A stretch of 64,000 nucleotides of DNA from Powellomyces hirtus (lineage: Eukaryota > Chytridiomycota > Chytridiomycetes > Spizellomycetales > Powellomycetaceae). The DNA is taken from positions 1,922,001 through 1,986,000 of the forward strand of contig JAHLKG010000002.1 in NCBI GenBank assembly GCA_025526995.1, given 5' to 3'. Below the pieces are notes generated by a model that was given only the letters and a program-made list of their open reading frames with translations, was not told the origin of the DNA and made no database searches. Every line of letters starts with the position of its first letter. Positions within the stretch are counted from its first letter, which is position 1. Shown here piece by piece: positions 1 through 9,878 of the stretch. The position numbers and the translations under genes are program-made.

Positions 1-126
1 CCACCCTGACACGCATTATATAAAGCTGTCAGCCGCTGGTCGCCCTTCTCCGCTCGTTACCTTACAACACACGATAATACACACTATTTATTACTACCAA
101 CTATCAAAGCTTCCTTTGACGTTACA
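1..126 (+). repeat. 3' end of a Ty3/gypsy LTR
   Basis: The first 126 bases match, in reverse orientation, most of the solo LTR at 23476-23752, including the TATA-like stretch near base 20 and the terminal ...ACGTTACA. The LTR begins left of the window. The base after the LTR end runs straight into integrase coding sequence, which is not how an intact 5' LTR is followed (a primer site and gag are expected). Confidence 0.75.
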
Positions 127-445
127 CCCAGTCTTTCATGTCAGCATTCTGAGACGTTACCACGACCCGGGTGGTACCCTGTACAGACAGGTCACCGCCC
201 TGCCTGAGCCCGAGAAGGACGAAGATGGTCAGGAGACCTATCAGGTGGACAGGATCCTAAATGCCAGATGGCACAGGAACACCGAGCAGTTCCTAGTCAA
301 GTGGACAGGTTACGACAACACTCAGAACACGTGGGAGCTGTATGCACACGTGAAGGGAACGATTGCACTGGAAGAATGGCTCCGGGAGCACCCCGGAGAG
401 GACCGTGGCCAAAGGCTAGCAGCCAGGCAACGTAAGAGAACCTAG
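116..445 (+). pseudogene. Ty3/gypsy integrase C-terminus with chromodomain (fragment)
   Basis: The translated segment starts with the conserved integrase tail motif HPVFHVSIL and continues into a chromodomain: YQVDRIL, then FLVKWTGYDNTQNTWE, the usual E-x-I-L...V-K-W-x-G-Y...T-W-E pattern. This is the extreme C-terminus of a chromovirus-type integrase, which in the family tethers integration to modified histones. Everything upstream (gag, protease, RT, RNase H, integrase core) is absent: LTR sequence abuts the fragment directly. It ends in a normal stop at 443-445. It cannot be a functional gene on its own. Confidence 0.85.
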
Positions 446-454
446 ATAGCAAGC

Positions 455-1230
455 TGTAACGTAACTTAACAAGAGAGATGCTACTTGAGGTAGAGGACAT
501 TATAGTGCAAGATCCCGGCATCGCTGGACGATGGCCGAAGGCTGCTGGGCATCATACCTCGCTGGGTGAGATGCCGGGATCGCTGGGCAATGAGCCAACG
601 GCTTGCCGATGCAAGGTGACCGGCACCAGATTTGCATGGCGGCGTACCTCGAGACCCGCGGGGACCATGGCCGTGGTACATACCTACGCGAAGGGGAAGA
701 GAAGGGCTTCGGCCAAGATACCGGCATTGTTTGACGATTGGCCGAAGGCCGCTGGGCGGCATACCTCACTGGGTGAGAAGGGTGATGCTGGGCATCGACC
801 GGCTGCCGATGCAAGGTGACCGGCACCAGATTTGCATGGCAGCGTACCTTGAGACCTGCAGGGACCATGGCCGCAGTACATACCCATGCAAAGGGGAAGA
901 GAAGGGCTTCGGCCAAGATACTGGCATCGTTTGACGATGGGCCAAAGGTCGCTGGGCGACATACCTCGCTGGGCGAGATGCTGGGATTGCTGGGAGATGA
1001 GCCGAAGACTGCGAGGCAGTAGACCTCATGAGGTGAGATGCCGGCATCGTTGGACAATGGCCGAAGGCTGCTGGGCAGCATATCTCGCTGGGCGAGATGC
1101 CGGGATCGCTGGGCGATGAGCCAAAGACTGCGAGGCAGTAGACCTCACTAGGTGAGATACCGGCATCGTTGGACGATGGCTGGGGAACCGCGGGGCAGTC
1201 TCCCCATTGGGGAAGTGTGATGCAGGGCAT
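455..1230 (+). repeat. Degenerate tandem repeats (~200-bp and ~120-bp units)
   Basis: A core of about 55 bp (catcgttggacgatggccg, followed by gctgggc-type runs) recurs near 522, 725, 926, 1045 and 1165, giving periods of about 203, 201, 119 and 120 bp. The ~200-bp units also share a block beginning gatgcaaggtgaccggcacc near 613 and 811. GC-rich, no coding pattern. It lies between the integrase stop and a polypurine run, so it is read here as the 3' non-coding part of the Ty3 element. Confidence 0.7.
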
Positions 1231-1534
1231 CTACCATGAGCACCATAGCCGAGAGGAAGCCGAGTGACATTGGACACAGCGGACGCATACGAAATGCTAC
1301 AAGGCTCAAGGGAGCACAGCGATGAGAAGGCAAGTACAGCGATGAGGTTTGGGTACCGAATTTGATTATACGGCCCGAAGGCCAGGCCCCGAGGGAGCAA
1401 TGGACAACAAGTGAAAGTATGTACCAGAAAAAAAAGGAGGGACGGGGGGGGAAGAACTAATCAACCAATCTTGGTGACGGAGAATTGGCACCGATTGCCG
1501 TGGCACCGATCGCCCAACCCGCACTGGAGGGGGG
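1231..1534 (+). mobile_element. 3' internal end of the Ty3 element with polypurine tract
   Basis: Non-coding sequence following the tandem repeats ends in GGAGGGGGG (1526-1534), immediately followed by TG. That is the expected polypurine tract plus first two bases of a 3' LTR, but the sequence after the TG does not match the LTR start seen at 23752 (TGTCGGGG, read on minus). Instead it matches the last exon of the minus-strand gene at 1457-2180. The 3' LTR is therefore missing or replaced. Confidence 0.5.
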
Positions 1535-2180
1535 TGTAATTTTGCCATGTTCATCTCGCTGCAAAGAGAGCTGAGTTAGTCAGGTAAGACAGCAGCAGGC
1601 CGAAGAGTACTACTTACGCACGGACGTGGCCCATGCAGTGGAGATGGTTGCATGGGAACATGCGGAGGTCCGCCCCGACATGGTTGCAGCCAGCAAACTG
1701 GCACCCGGCAGGGATGGTCGCAAAGAAGAGGACCCTGTCGCAGTGGGCCCTGAGGGCCGTCGTTCTGGAAAGCAAAGGAACAAAGGAACCACACCGTTAG
1801 GAAGACATCAGGCCGCCTCTCAGGAAAGGGGGACATACCGTGTCGTCAGCCGCCGCCACAATGCAGGGCCGGCACACCAGATGGTGGCATTCCAACATAA
1901 ACATCTTGCTCTTGCAGAAACGGTGGCACTTCCAGCAGGCGGGCAAGTCGGCCGACTTCTTGGGGGTGGACTTTTCATGGACCGAGGGGTCCTGCAGATG
2001 ACAAGGGAAGACGGGGAACATGAGACAAGTTGCCACAACCGAGGATGAGCACCGACCCCTACTTACCCAGGCGGGCTGGGCCCGCTTGGTTGCGCCCTTT
2101 GCGAGTTGCTGGGCAGGCCGGTGCTTGCCCGTGGTGGTGGTGTCGGAGGGGAGAGGAGAGTTGTTGGCGACGTCGGCCAT
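1457..2180 (-). CDS. RING-like zinc protein, 4 exons, 3' end disrupted by Ty3 sequence
   Basis: Exons (minus): 2180-2067, 1991-1839, 1764-1618, 1558-1457, joined in phase 0 by three introns with good signals (GTAAGT/CTGCAG, GTATGT/CTAAC/TTTCCAG, GTAAGT/CTAAC/TTTGCAG), giving 171 residues. Exon 2 carries CWKC...LECHHLVCRPC, a C-x2-C...C-H-x3-C-x2-C arrangement like the first part of a RING finger (ubiquitin-ligase family); the last Cys pair is not evident. Exon 4 runs into the Ty3 polypurine region near 1534, so the natural C-terminus is probably lost. A different frame of exon 3 carries a Cys/His-rich pattern (see findings), so an indel or unrecognised splice is possible. Target and function unknown. 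Confidence 0.5.
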
Positions 2181-2958
2181 GTTGGTTGTGTATGTATGTA
2201 TGTATGTGTGTGTGTGATGTGTGTGTGTCTCGAAGCTACAAAGGAAAGAAGAGCGAGAGGGGGGAGATTCAACGGGCAGTACCTTTTAAAGGCTCGACCT
2301 GCTTGGGAACGCTCGGAAATTCAGGTGCTAGTGTTTCATCCCCTACGGAGCGCAGCAGATGTCACTTATCAAAATCCGGATGAAGGAAGCTATTCGTGAT
2401 TCATCTAGGGCCCCTACGAAGAGAGAAATAGACTTTCTGACGACTTCACGCACCACGAAGGGCAGAGACTACCCGTCGGAGACTATCGCGACGCGACCCG
2501 CGCCAGGGCCGCCTCCCCAGCCTCATCTTCCCACAACCACGTCAGCATCCATTAACCCGCCGCCGCCCGGCTTAGACAAGCTTTGCCTCGCTGAAGAGAT
2601 TCAAGCCTAAGAAATAGTCGCAAATCTATGGGGGTTGTAATGAGGCGTGGCTTGCCAGCCTAAGCCTAGATACGCGTCGGGAAGGGCCCCACGCGAGATG
2701 GATGCTAGCATCAGCATCCCGAAGGGTACTAGACCTCAGGGATGGCCACGGATGGCCATCACGTGACCAGGACTGCTTCGCGGTCCAGAAGAAAAGTAGG
2801 AATACTCCGACGAAGGCGGATTCAGGACTTGGAGATCTTACAGTAGAATTAGAGATAGGGAATTCTCGAATAGAAGACTAGACTCTGGCAACGGACCTAA
2901 TATTATTACGCGTCCGGATTTCCGCATGAAGTCGAACTGTGACGTTCTTTTGTGCCCA
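2181..2958. other. Intergenic, promoter side of the RING-like gene; short GT repeat
   Basis: Contains a tatg/tgtg simple repeat at about 2188-2227 just upstream of the minus-strand start codon at 2180. The rest has short open frames without recognisable domains; I see no gene. Confidence 0.4.
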
Positions 2959-3369
2959 TCAATAGAGGGATCCAGTAACCCATGATTCCATCGGGCCTTT
3001 GGTCGTGGCAGCCGGCATAGCCACCATCAACAGCATGTATTGAGCATGCCACCTGTCGACTTCTGCTGACAGGGTGGCTGGCAGTTGTCGGGTATGATAA
3101 GTAAGCTTGTCGATTCCTCCGTGAATTCGATGCACGATAGGATAGGTATTTTGATGTTAAGTAACAAATCGATCAATCACTTCCAAATCTTGCTGGCCTT
3201 TGTAGCGTAAGGTATCATTGTGAGCTGCCTCCATGGCGGTACGAGCAGCTTGAGTTTCACTAGGAACTGGCCAGCCTCTGGCTGGAACAGGCACTGGGGC
3301 AATCCACAGCGGAGGCAGAGGTACTGCTCCAGCTGGTAAAGCAGCGGTGGCAGCTGCGGCCGCTGACAA
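2959..3369 (-). pseudogene. Ty3/gypsy gag N-terminal remnant
   Basis: Reading minus from 3369 gives an Ala/Pro-rich start (MSAAAAATAALPAG...) and then GQQDLEVIDRFVT, a stop, and the same frame continues with LPATLSAEVDRWHAQYMLL to a second stop at 2961-2959. The layout LTR (3811-3466), then a primer-site-like sequence, then this frame is that of the 5' end of a minus-oriented Ty3 element, so it is called gag by position. Sequence similarity to known gag was not checked. It is broken by at least one in-frame stop and truncated at its 3' side. Confidence 0.55.
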
Positions 3370-3450
3370 GTGCAGTGATAGATGCTTCGATCTGTAGGGT
3401 CGACATATTGTGGTGTAGGAATTATAATAGTGAGGATAACCGAGATCAAT

Positions 3451-3465
3451 GGAGTGGTGCTACCA
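3451..3465 (-). promoter_or_regulatory. Putative Ty3 primer binding site
   Basis: Read on minus, TGGTAGCACCACTCC follows the LTR end (...TATTACA) with no gap. TGGTAGCR is the usual start of a site complementary to the 3' end of an initiator methionine tRNA. Confidence 0.5.
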
Positions 3466-3811
3466 TGTAATACAAGTGGTTTTTGGGTGTCTTTGATTGA
3501 TAGAACAAGGAATAAAAGCCAAGTGTGGGTTCTAAAGACCATATATTTCTTTAAACGGGAGCGGAAAGTACTCTACTATTTATACTTCGCGCCCATTTCC
3601 GCTTATCGCAACAACTATTAAGCCGCTTTTCTTATCATGGATACAGCGGTGAGTTCACCGAGTACAAAGACACGTCTTATCCTTGTTTCAGGATGCATGT
3701 GATAATGAAATAGAATGAGGCTTGTTTCAGCCACTCCTTAGCTAACTTCGATCCGCGTCTTTTTAGGAATCGAACCAGTGGCTTGGGAGATAGTATCTTG
3801 GACGTGGGGCG
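3466..3811 (-). repeat. Ty3/gypsy 5' LTR (minus orientation)
   Basis: About 346 bp, homologous along its length and inverted relative to the LTR at 34339-34686. Shared landmarks are the GCCCCACGTCCAA start, the TATAAATAGTAGAGTACTTT promoter-like core and the ACA end. The first dinucleotide is CG here instead of TG, so the copy is old. Followed on its 3' side by the primer site and gag remnant. Confidence 0.7.
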
Positions 3812-3849
3812 TATGACACCAGACCAAGCTCAAACCCTACAAAGTCAAA

Positions 3850-4614
3850 AATACAAAGACTTCACCCAACCCGCAGAAAGAAAAATATCGTGAAATCGTT
3901 GGTTCTCTCATGTACCTGATGATATACACACACCCTGACATCGCTGTCGCTGTCAGTATGCTTTCTTGCTTCGCAAGCAACCCTTTGCCTCAACACCTGC
4001 AAGCTGCAAAGCGCGTTCTTTGCTACCTACAGGGGACATCTGCTTACAGCCTCTGCATCAGCGGAAACAATGTTACCCTTCACAGCTATAGCGACGCTGA
4101 TTGGGGAAACAACATCATTGATCGACGGTCGATCACTGGCTACCTCTTCTACATTGGAAATGCGGGCCCCGTCACATGGGCTTCGAAGCGCCAACCCACC
4201 GTTGCTCTCTCATCTACCAAAGCTGAATACATGGCACTTTCCTTTGCTACTCAGGAAACAATCTGGCTTTGCTCACTTCTGCAAGAACTCCAAATCCCCA
4301 AATATCTCAATGAAAATGCTCGACCAACAACGATCTACAAAGACAATCAGTCATGCATCTTGTTGGCAATGAACCCCGTGCATCACGCCCGTACCAAGCA
4401 CATTGACATTCAACATCACTTCATTCATGATCACATTGACAAAGAGATTCATCTGGAGTACTTACCCACCGCTGAAATGATCGCCGACTCACTTACAAAG
4501 CCCTTACCGGCCCCGGTATTCAAATACCATTGCGAAAACATGTGCATTAAGCACTACAATAACACCATCACGCCAATGACGAAAGCGTCCATGACGGAGC
4601 TCCCGAATGAGTAA
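3850..4614 (+). pseudogene. Ty1/copia RT C-terminus and RNase H (5'-truncated)
   Basis: From the KYREIVGSLMYLM motif (start of the conserved block after RT) the frame runs through YSDADWG, ITGYLFYIG, WASKRQPTVALSSTKAEYMA, KHIDIQHHFIHD and DSLTKPLP, the standard copia RNase H signature in order, ending in a stop at 4612-4614. The RNase H Asp/Glu residues (DADW, KAEY) are present. Integrase and most of RT are missing upstream, where the frame degrades and meets the Ty3 LTR. A purine-rich run (acagaggg) and an LTR follow at 4657, as expected for the 3' end of an element. Confidence 0.9.
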
Positions 4615-4656
4615 AATCCCTTCATCACGGATCGATTGCTTGGACAGAGGGTGTCT

Positions 4657-5017
4657 TGGAATGTTGAGCCATGTGTACTCACTGTTAGTCCTTACATTAG
4701 ATCCTTACTTGGATTCTCCAATTAGAACGCGTGACCGTGATATCAGCAACGCTAAGAGCTGAATTGGATCATGTGAAATCACGTGATTGGAGAAAAAGTA
4801 GATTAGCTTGCTCGACAAGCAAATCATTGCCAATAAGACTTAAGACATAATGTATTTTCGTTTACATTGCATTTCCGTGCATCTGACAACGTTACATTGT
4901 TATCTGCATCACAGAAGAGCTCTGCAAACCCCCTTTACGAAGTATACTGGAGACCTACATCGAATTTGGTCAATCCTCTGCAATTCCGATAAAATACTGG
5001 AAGTGCTGATATCTCCA
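4657..5017 (+). repeat. Copia-family LTR, copy A (3' LTR)
   Basis: About 361 bp, starting TGGAATGTTGAG and ending GATATCTCCA (TGGA...TCCA inverted ends). It is the 3' LTR of the RNase H fragment upstream and belongs to the same family as copies at 19354, 20917, 26640, 28615 and 28890, but is diverged. Confidence 0.85.
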
Positions 5018-5374
5018 TTATAATGATGCTGAAACTTAAGAAGTGGATATACACATAGGCTTGAGGGCAAGAACAGGTACCCGTATACAAAGTCCAAACC
5101 CAGAGCAGCAGCCAAAAGCTTTATACACAGTAGGATGAGGCCAAGGCTGACGCTTCAATTTTGGGAAGGCCCAAGGGCAAGCGTGAGTGTGTTGCACCTA
5201 AGGGCAGAGGGGACGTTTGCTGAAGTTGTTTGTTCTCGCAATTCAATATGCGATGGTCTCGGCTCATGCTTCAATGAGCTTACTGTAAACTGATGTGTTC
5301 GCCAGTTTCATCACATCAGCGTGGTGCTCTTCGCTTTGCTTGATGGTTTGTTTTAAGACAGCGATTGTGATCTG

Positions 5375-5776
5375 CTACACGTCAACCAGCTTTGTGAGCC
5401 CCATGGACCCAAACTTTGGCTTCAGTTTATTGGAAAAGAAGGCAGCTTCATCCGCCTGCTGCTTGAAAACAACAATGACTTTATGGTACTGTGTTGCCTT
5501 GTGCATTCTGCCATTATGTAGTTGCTGGCGATGTTGGCCACAGAGCGTCGTGTTCATAATGTTGTTCCGCATGTCCAAAAAACTTTTTACCAAGGCCTTG
5601 GCTTCGGTAATATTGTCCGTTGGCAAAAATTTTATGAACCGCAGAAACGTTCCACAAATCTTTGCCCATTCCCGGACGTGGGTTTGTATCCAGCCAGCAA
5701 GGTCTTTAGTCTTACCAAATTTAATAACCCAGTAATCGGTTGGTACATCGTTTTCCAAAGTCATTGAGTTTTTCAA
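5375..5776 (-). pseudogene. Unrecognised decayed ORF
   Basis: A 133-residue open frame on minus; after the stop at 5375 the same frame continues to about 5280 with peptide-like sequence (VLKQTIKQSEEHHADVMKLA), suggesting a longer ancestral reading frame broken by a stop. No domain recognised. It lies in AT-rich, repeat-flanked DNA right after copia LTR A and is more likely transposon-derived than a host gene. Confidence 0.3.
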
Positions 5777-7270
5777 GTCTTCATAGGCACCCAGATCGAA
5801 TAAATAACATCCCAGTTGGATGTAGTAGTGGTAATCTCAAAATCTTCAATACCAATAGTTGTTGATAAATGGACAAAAATGGATATTTCATGTATGTTAA
5901 CAAGTTCTTGAAATTTTAACTATGAGTCAATGGAGAAAAAAACTATCTGGATTATTTTAAGATTCCGAATCTAATATTCATTGAAAAGAATAACTTTTGA
6001 AGCAAAAACTTTAACATTCCAACATTAATGTTTTCTCAAATATTCTTACAGGGTGCTATTTTAAAAGCCAACTACAGGAAGAAAGAATATCCAATCAATA
6101 ATTATCTTTTATTTTTTATGAATCTAAATTTTTACTTTCGTATTATGTGTAGTTGAATCAATTTCCATTATGTTTTTATTCTACAAAAACATCAAATACA
6201 AAGTTTGAATTCATAAAAGTAATTTTAAAAAAAAAAAATGTTTTGTTCAAAAAAAAATACAATTATATTGTGTGGGGAACAGAAACAGAAAAGAAAATTG
6301 ATGCTGGTTTAGAAATGAGATTTTGTTCTTTCTTTGAGAGTCTTCTGCAGAGAGACAGTACAATTAGCATTTTGTTTAGCTCTGTTGATTGTATAATGAT
6401 TTTCTGTGGTCATCCCTGAAGCATAGTTCCCTTTGGGAAGCTTACGCTAGCCTCCATTTCATGCCAGGTCCATTCTAATGTGTGTCTAGTTTTAGGCTGG
6501 TGAGCCACGTCTCTTTACAGCCAGCAACGCATCTGCCTCTTGTTTGTGGGTGTCTAGTCAATGATGATGCTCACTGAACTTATATTCTGGAAGCCCAAGA
6601 AGATTGCTGCCGCAGGCGTCATCCTGTTCTGGTGGACAACCTGGATTTGCTCACTCAAACAAAGGTGGGGAGTGTCACTCGAATGTTTCAGCTTGTTGCT
6701 ACAGTTGATCCGCACAACTTTTCAACCAGGTGCCATGTCTTGCACCAGTCTGCAAATGTCCCAGATGAGTGTGGTCTTGTCTTGGGCTGGTGGTACAGTA
6801 AAGACAATGCTGCACTCATCCCCTAATATACCTTCAAAGGTTTTGTGGTAAGAACCCCTTCTGTCCTTTTTGACGGAAGTAATTGCAACATGTATTTGTA
6901 GTAGCACTTGAGGTTGCAGTGCACTATAAATTGCTTGGCCCAGTTGAACTGTTCCTGAAACTTAGTTTGCTACAGCAGCCATAATTTGTCAGTATCTTGC
7001 TAATATAAAAAAGTTGACTGCACGGTTGGTCAATCTGGAACTAAGTTAGATCACAACAGTGGAATCATTGCAGCTCCCCTTCTACAGCAGGAGGATGTAG
7101 CTGTGAACAGTGGGTGGATTGAAATGGTCAATGTCTTGGGTACGTTTTTGTAGGGGGGGGAGGCAGGAGATTGTGGTGGAGGGTGGGAGAGGGGGGGGGG
7201 GGGGGAATCTGCTGGCTGGGTTGAGACAGATTTGGCCAAGGCTTGTTTTGCTTTTTCCTTTGGTTGCCAA
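5777..7270. other. AT-rich gene-free stretch
   Basis: 5780-6420 is strongly AT-rich with homopolymer runs and no convincing frame. 6480-6910 on minus has broken peptide-like stretches (for example KDRRGSYHKTFEGILGDE) with stops, probably an old element. A G-rich run sits at 7150-7205. Confidence 0.4.
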
Positions 7271-7679
7271 TCATACCATCTACAAAACCAAAAACAAAAC
7301 AAAAATACAAACCAAAAAACACCACAAAACATGCATAAATAAATGCATCAAAGCCACTTACATTATCCTCCCTGAAAACGCCACCTGCGCCAAAATCTGG
7401 GATCCGACTCTCATCCGCTGACTCTGCTGGAAGTTGACCTGGTCGTTGCAGAGGAGCGATGCGGACATTTTGTACAGGCTGTATATGATCAGGCCAATGG
7501 CTAGAGGGCGGGTATGTGGTGTTGGTAAACGAAGGGACCCCAGAAGCCCTCTGAGAGGTGGTGCGGGTGATGAGTTGTGGGGTTGGGTAGGTGCGATTAA
7601 TTGCATGGCTTTTACCTTGTGACGGTGATAATTGCGACATTTCCAAATGATCTTGAAAGCTTTGAAGGCTCGAATGCAA
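7271..7679 (-). CDS. Hypothetical Pro/Ser/Thr-rich small protein, divergent to RIC8
   Basis: A minus-strand frame from 7679 could be spliced at 7362 (donor GTAAGT) to 7279 (acceptor after a T-rich run ending TTTTGTAG), stopping three codons later for about 108 residues. The splice signals are good, but composition is low complexity, no domain is recognised and the short second exon is suspicious. The start lies only 88 bp from the RIC8 start, implying a shared promoter if real. It could equally be a non-coding upstream transcript. Confidence 0.25.
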
Positions 7680-7766
7680 AATTCATCGAACGCGCGTTGG
7701 GTCCTCGCGCCAAGCCTCACTTGACACCTTTCCCCGACTCTTCCATTCATTCTTGTCACTCCGAAG

Positions 7767-9878
7767 ATGGCATTCTTTCCTCACGACGAGATCCCACCGC
7801 AATCCCTCTCGACAACCCTCGGCACATTCCTATCTCACCACCAATCGACCACTTCGTTTATCGGGGCTGGCACGGCGACGCGGGAGACAAAAGCCGCGTT
7901 TGTGAGGACATTGTTGGCGGCGGTTGAGAGTGGGGGTGATGAAGGTCGGTGCGCGGAAGGCAGGAGGGTTGTAGTTGGGTGCACGTGGAAAGAGGGGGAG
8001 GGGGGGTGTATCTCACTGTTTTCTTTTGTGGGGGGGTTTTGGTTTGTGAATAGTGGTCGTGAAGGCATTGACGTGTCTCCGTATTCTTTCGCGAGAACCG
8101 AATGGGTGTCAGGACTTGTTTCTCCGCCAGGTAGGCCGGACACGCTCCACCAGGGAGCCACATGCACACCACACTCCAAATGTCACAAAGGAGATTCTAA
8201 CACCCATTCAATGTCCATCAGGGAATCTGTGCGCTTCTGAAACAGGCGCATCTCACAGCCAGCGGAAGCGCGTACATTGAAACCCCCGTGGTTGTCGAAG
8301 CCCTCAAATGTCTCTGCAACGTTTTGCTGCAGCACCCACCTGCTCGCGGAACGGTACGCGAGTCGGGTGGTGTTGGAATGATTGCCAGGATTCTGAAGGT
8401 AGCCTTTCTACCATGAACAACTTTGCGTAGCACCACACACTCGGCTCGGTCTGATATTGCTTGATGTACCCTTAGGAGCAAAACACTGCATTACCCCCCG
8501 ACTCGCAATTCCTCTTTCTTCGGTTGCTGTTCTTGTTAACTGTGGATGACCAAACAACAGTCGCAGAGTTGGTTGATCCCGCTGTAGACCTGCCAGCCAC
8601 GTTGGTGACGCTCATGCATCGACCCTCGGGAACTGACATCAAAGCGCCGCCAGCTGCGCTTTTGAGTGAGATCATGAAGACGATTTATAATCTCATGTCG
8701 GTTGGCCAAACGACAGTACCGCAGCGGCATAGCGGGACGCAGATGGTTGTTACATTGGCGAATACGGAAGTGGATATGGAGTGGGTGGCCAAGTTCCAAA
8801 AGTAGGTGAGGGCGGGGCAAGAGTGTTGGACAATGACAGCAGTCCGGGCAATCGACACGATGCGGAAAGACCTTTTTCACCCAGATCTTCTCAGTCTCTT
8901 ACCAGAAATCATCAACCTGCTCCTTTCCTGTGACGCGACTCTACCCCTCTCACCACCGCTATCTCACACCATCCACACTTTGCTCAATTTCCCCCTCACG
9001 CCCTACCGCTCCGTTTTCACGGACGCAAGGGGCAGCGAGCTGGTCCAACGCCTGTGCTCTATTCTGGGTCGTACACTGGGCAGTGAGAACCCGCGATCGG
9101 CAAGTCCGACCACGACGAATTTGGATGAGGTGGTGCCTCCGCTGATCATTGTCTTGTCGGGCATTGCGAGACAGGATTTGGCAGCGCGAGAGGAGATGCG
9201 AAGGATTTTGTTGCCGGATGACATGTACGTATACATCCGTCGTAGGTTGGAACGCGCCAAGAAAACACCAGTACTCATGACCACTTGCGCGCCCTTTTAT
9301 AGTGATCGCTCAAAACCGCTGGATCAAGGTACCTCTGTCACGTCGCAATTGATAGCTTTCATGACTGCACTGGCAGTCCCGAATGTCAGGGAAAGTGTGT
9401 GCGATCTGATCTTTGTCTTGTGCGATGAAAACGGTGGGTGCAAGATGAGATGCTCTCTCTTGATGCCATGCCCGCACTTGCGTATTTGCACTCGACCTTT
9501 GGACCTTTTTCGCCCGCTGATCTGATTTTACTCTTTCCAAAATTCGCAGCCGAAAAACTTGTCAAATACACTGGCTACGGGCATGCTGCCGGATTCCTAT
9601 ACGCCAAAGGACTCCTCTCTGCTCCTACAAGCAGTGGTGGAGGTGGTGGTGGTGGTGGAGGCGACCACGACCCAATTGTAGTGGGCGGTCGGCCGCACTA
9701 TGCCACTAACGTGGACCCGATCACGGGCGAATACGAGAAACATGCGGCAGGGGAGAACGATTGGGATGGGATGACGGAGGCGGAGAAGGAGGAGGAAGCG
9801 GAAAAGTTGATGGTGCTGTTTCAGAGATTGAATAAGACGGGGGTTATCAAGGCGGTGGTGCCGGGGATGCAGGAGTGA
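7767..9878 (+). CDS. RIC8: RIC8/synembryn, G-alpha guanine nucleotide exchange factor and chaperone
   Basis: Exons: 7767-7944, 8054-8130, 8222-8398, 8476-8715, 8806-9224, 9303-9433, 9550-9878 (about 516 residues). Diagnostic pieces are VVVKALTCLRILSRE, VEALKCLCNVLLQ, FLFLRLLFLLT, SHTIHTLLNFPL, VCDLIFVLCDEN and AEKLVKYTGYGHAAGFLY, then the C-terminal PITGEYE and AEKLMVLFQRLNKTGVI, all in the armadillo-repeat order of Ric8. In the family the protein folds nascent G-alpha subunits and promotes GDP release in the cytosol. A Gly9 run near 9640 is a lineage insertion. All junctions keep phase. The join 8715/8806 (GTACCG...GTAG) is the weakest; it was chosen because the unspliced frame hits TAG at 8803-8805. 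The donors at 7945 (GTCGGT) and 9225 (GTACGT) are non-optimal but phase-correct. Confidence 0.9.

Noticed and set aside
455..475. TGTAACGTAACTT as the start of the 3' LTR of the left-edge Ty3 element
   Set aside because: No polypurine tract precedes it, and the solo LTR at 23752-23476 shows the true LTR start is TGTCGGGG.
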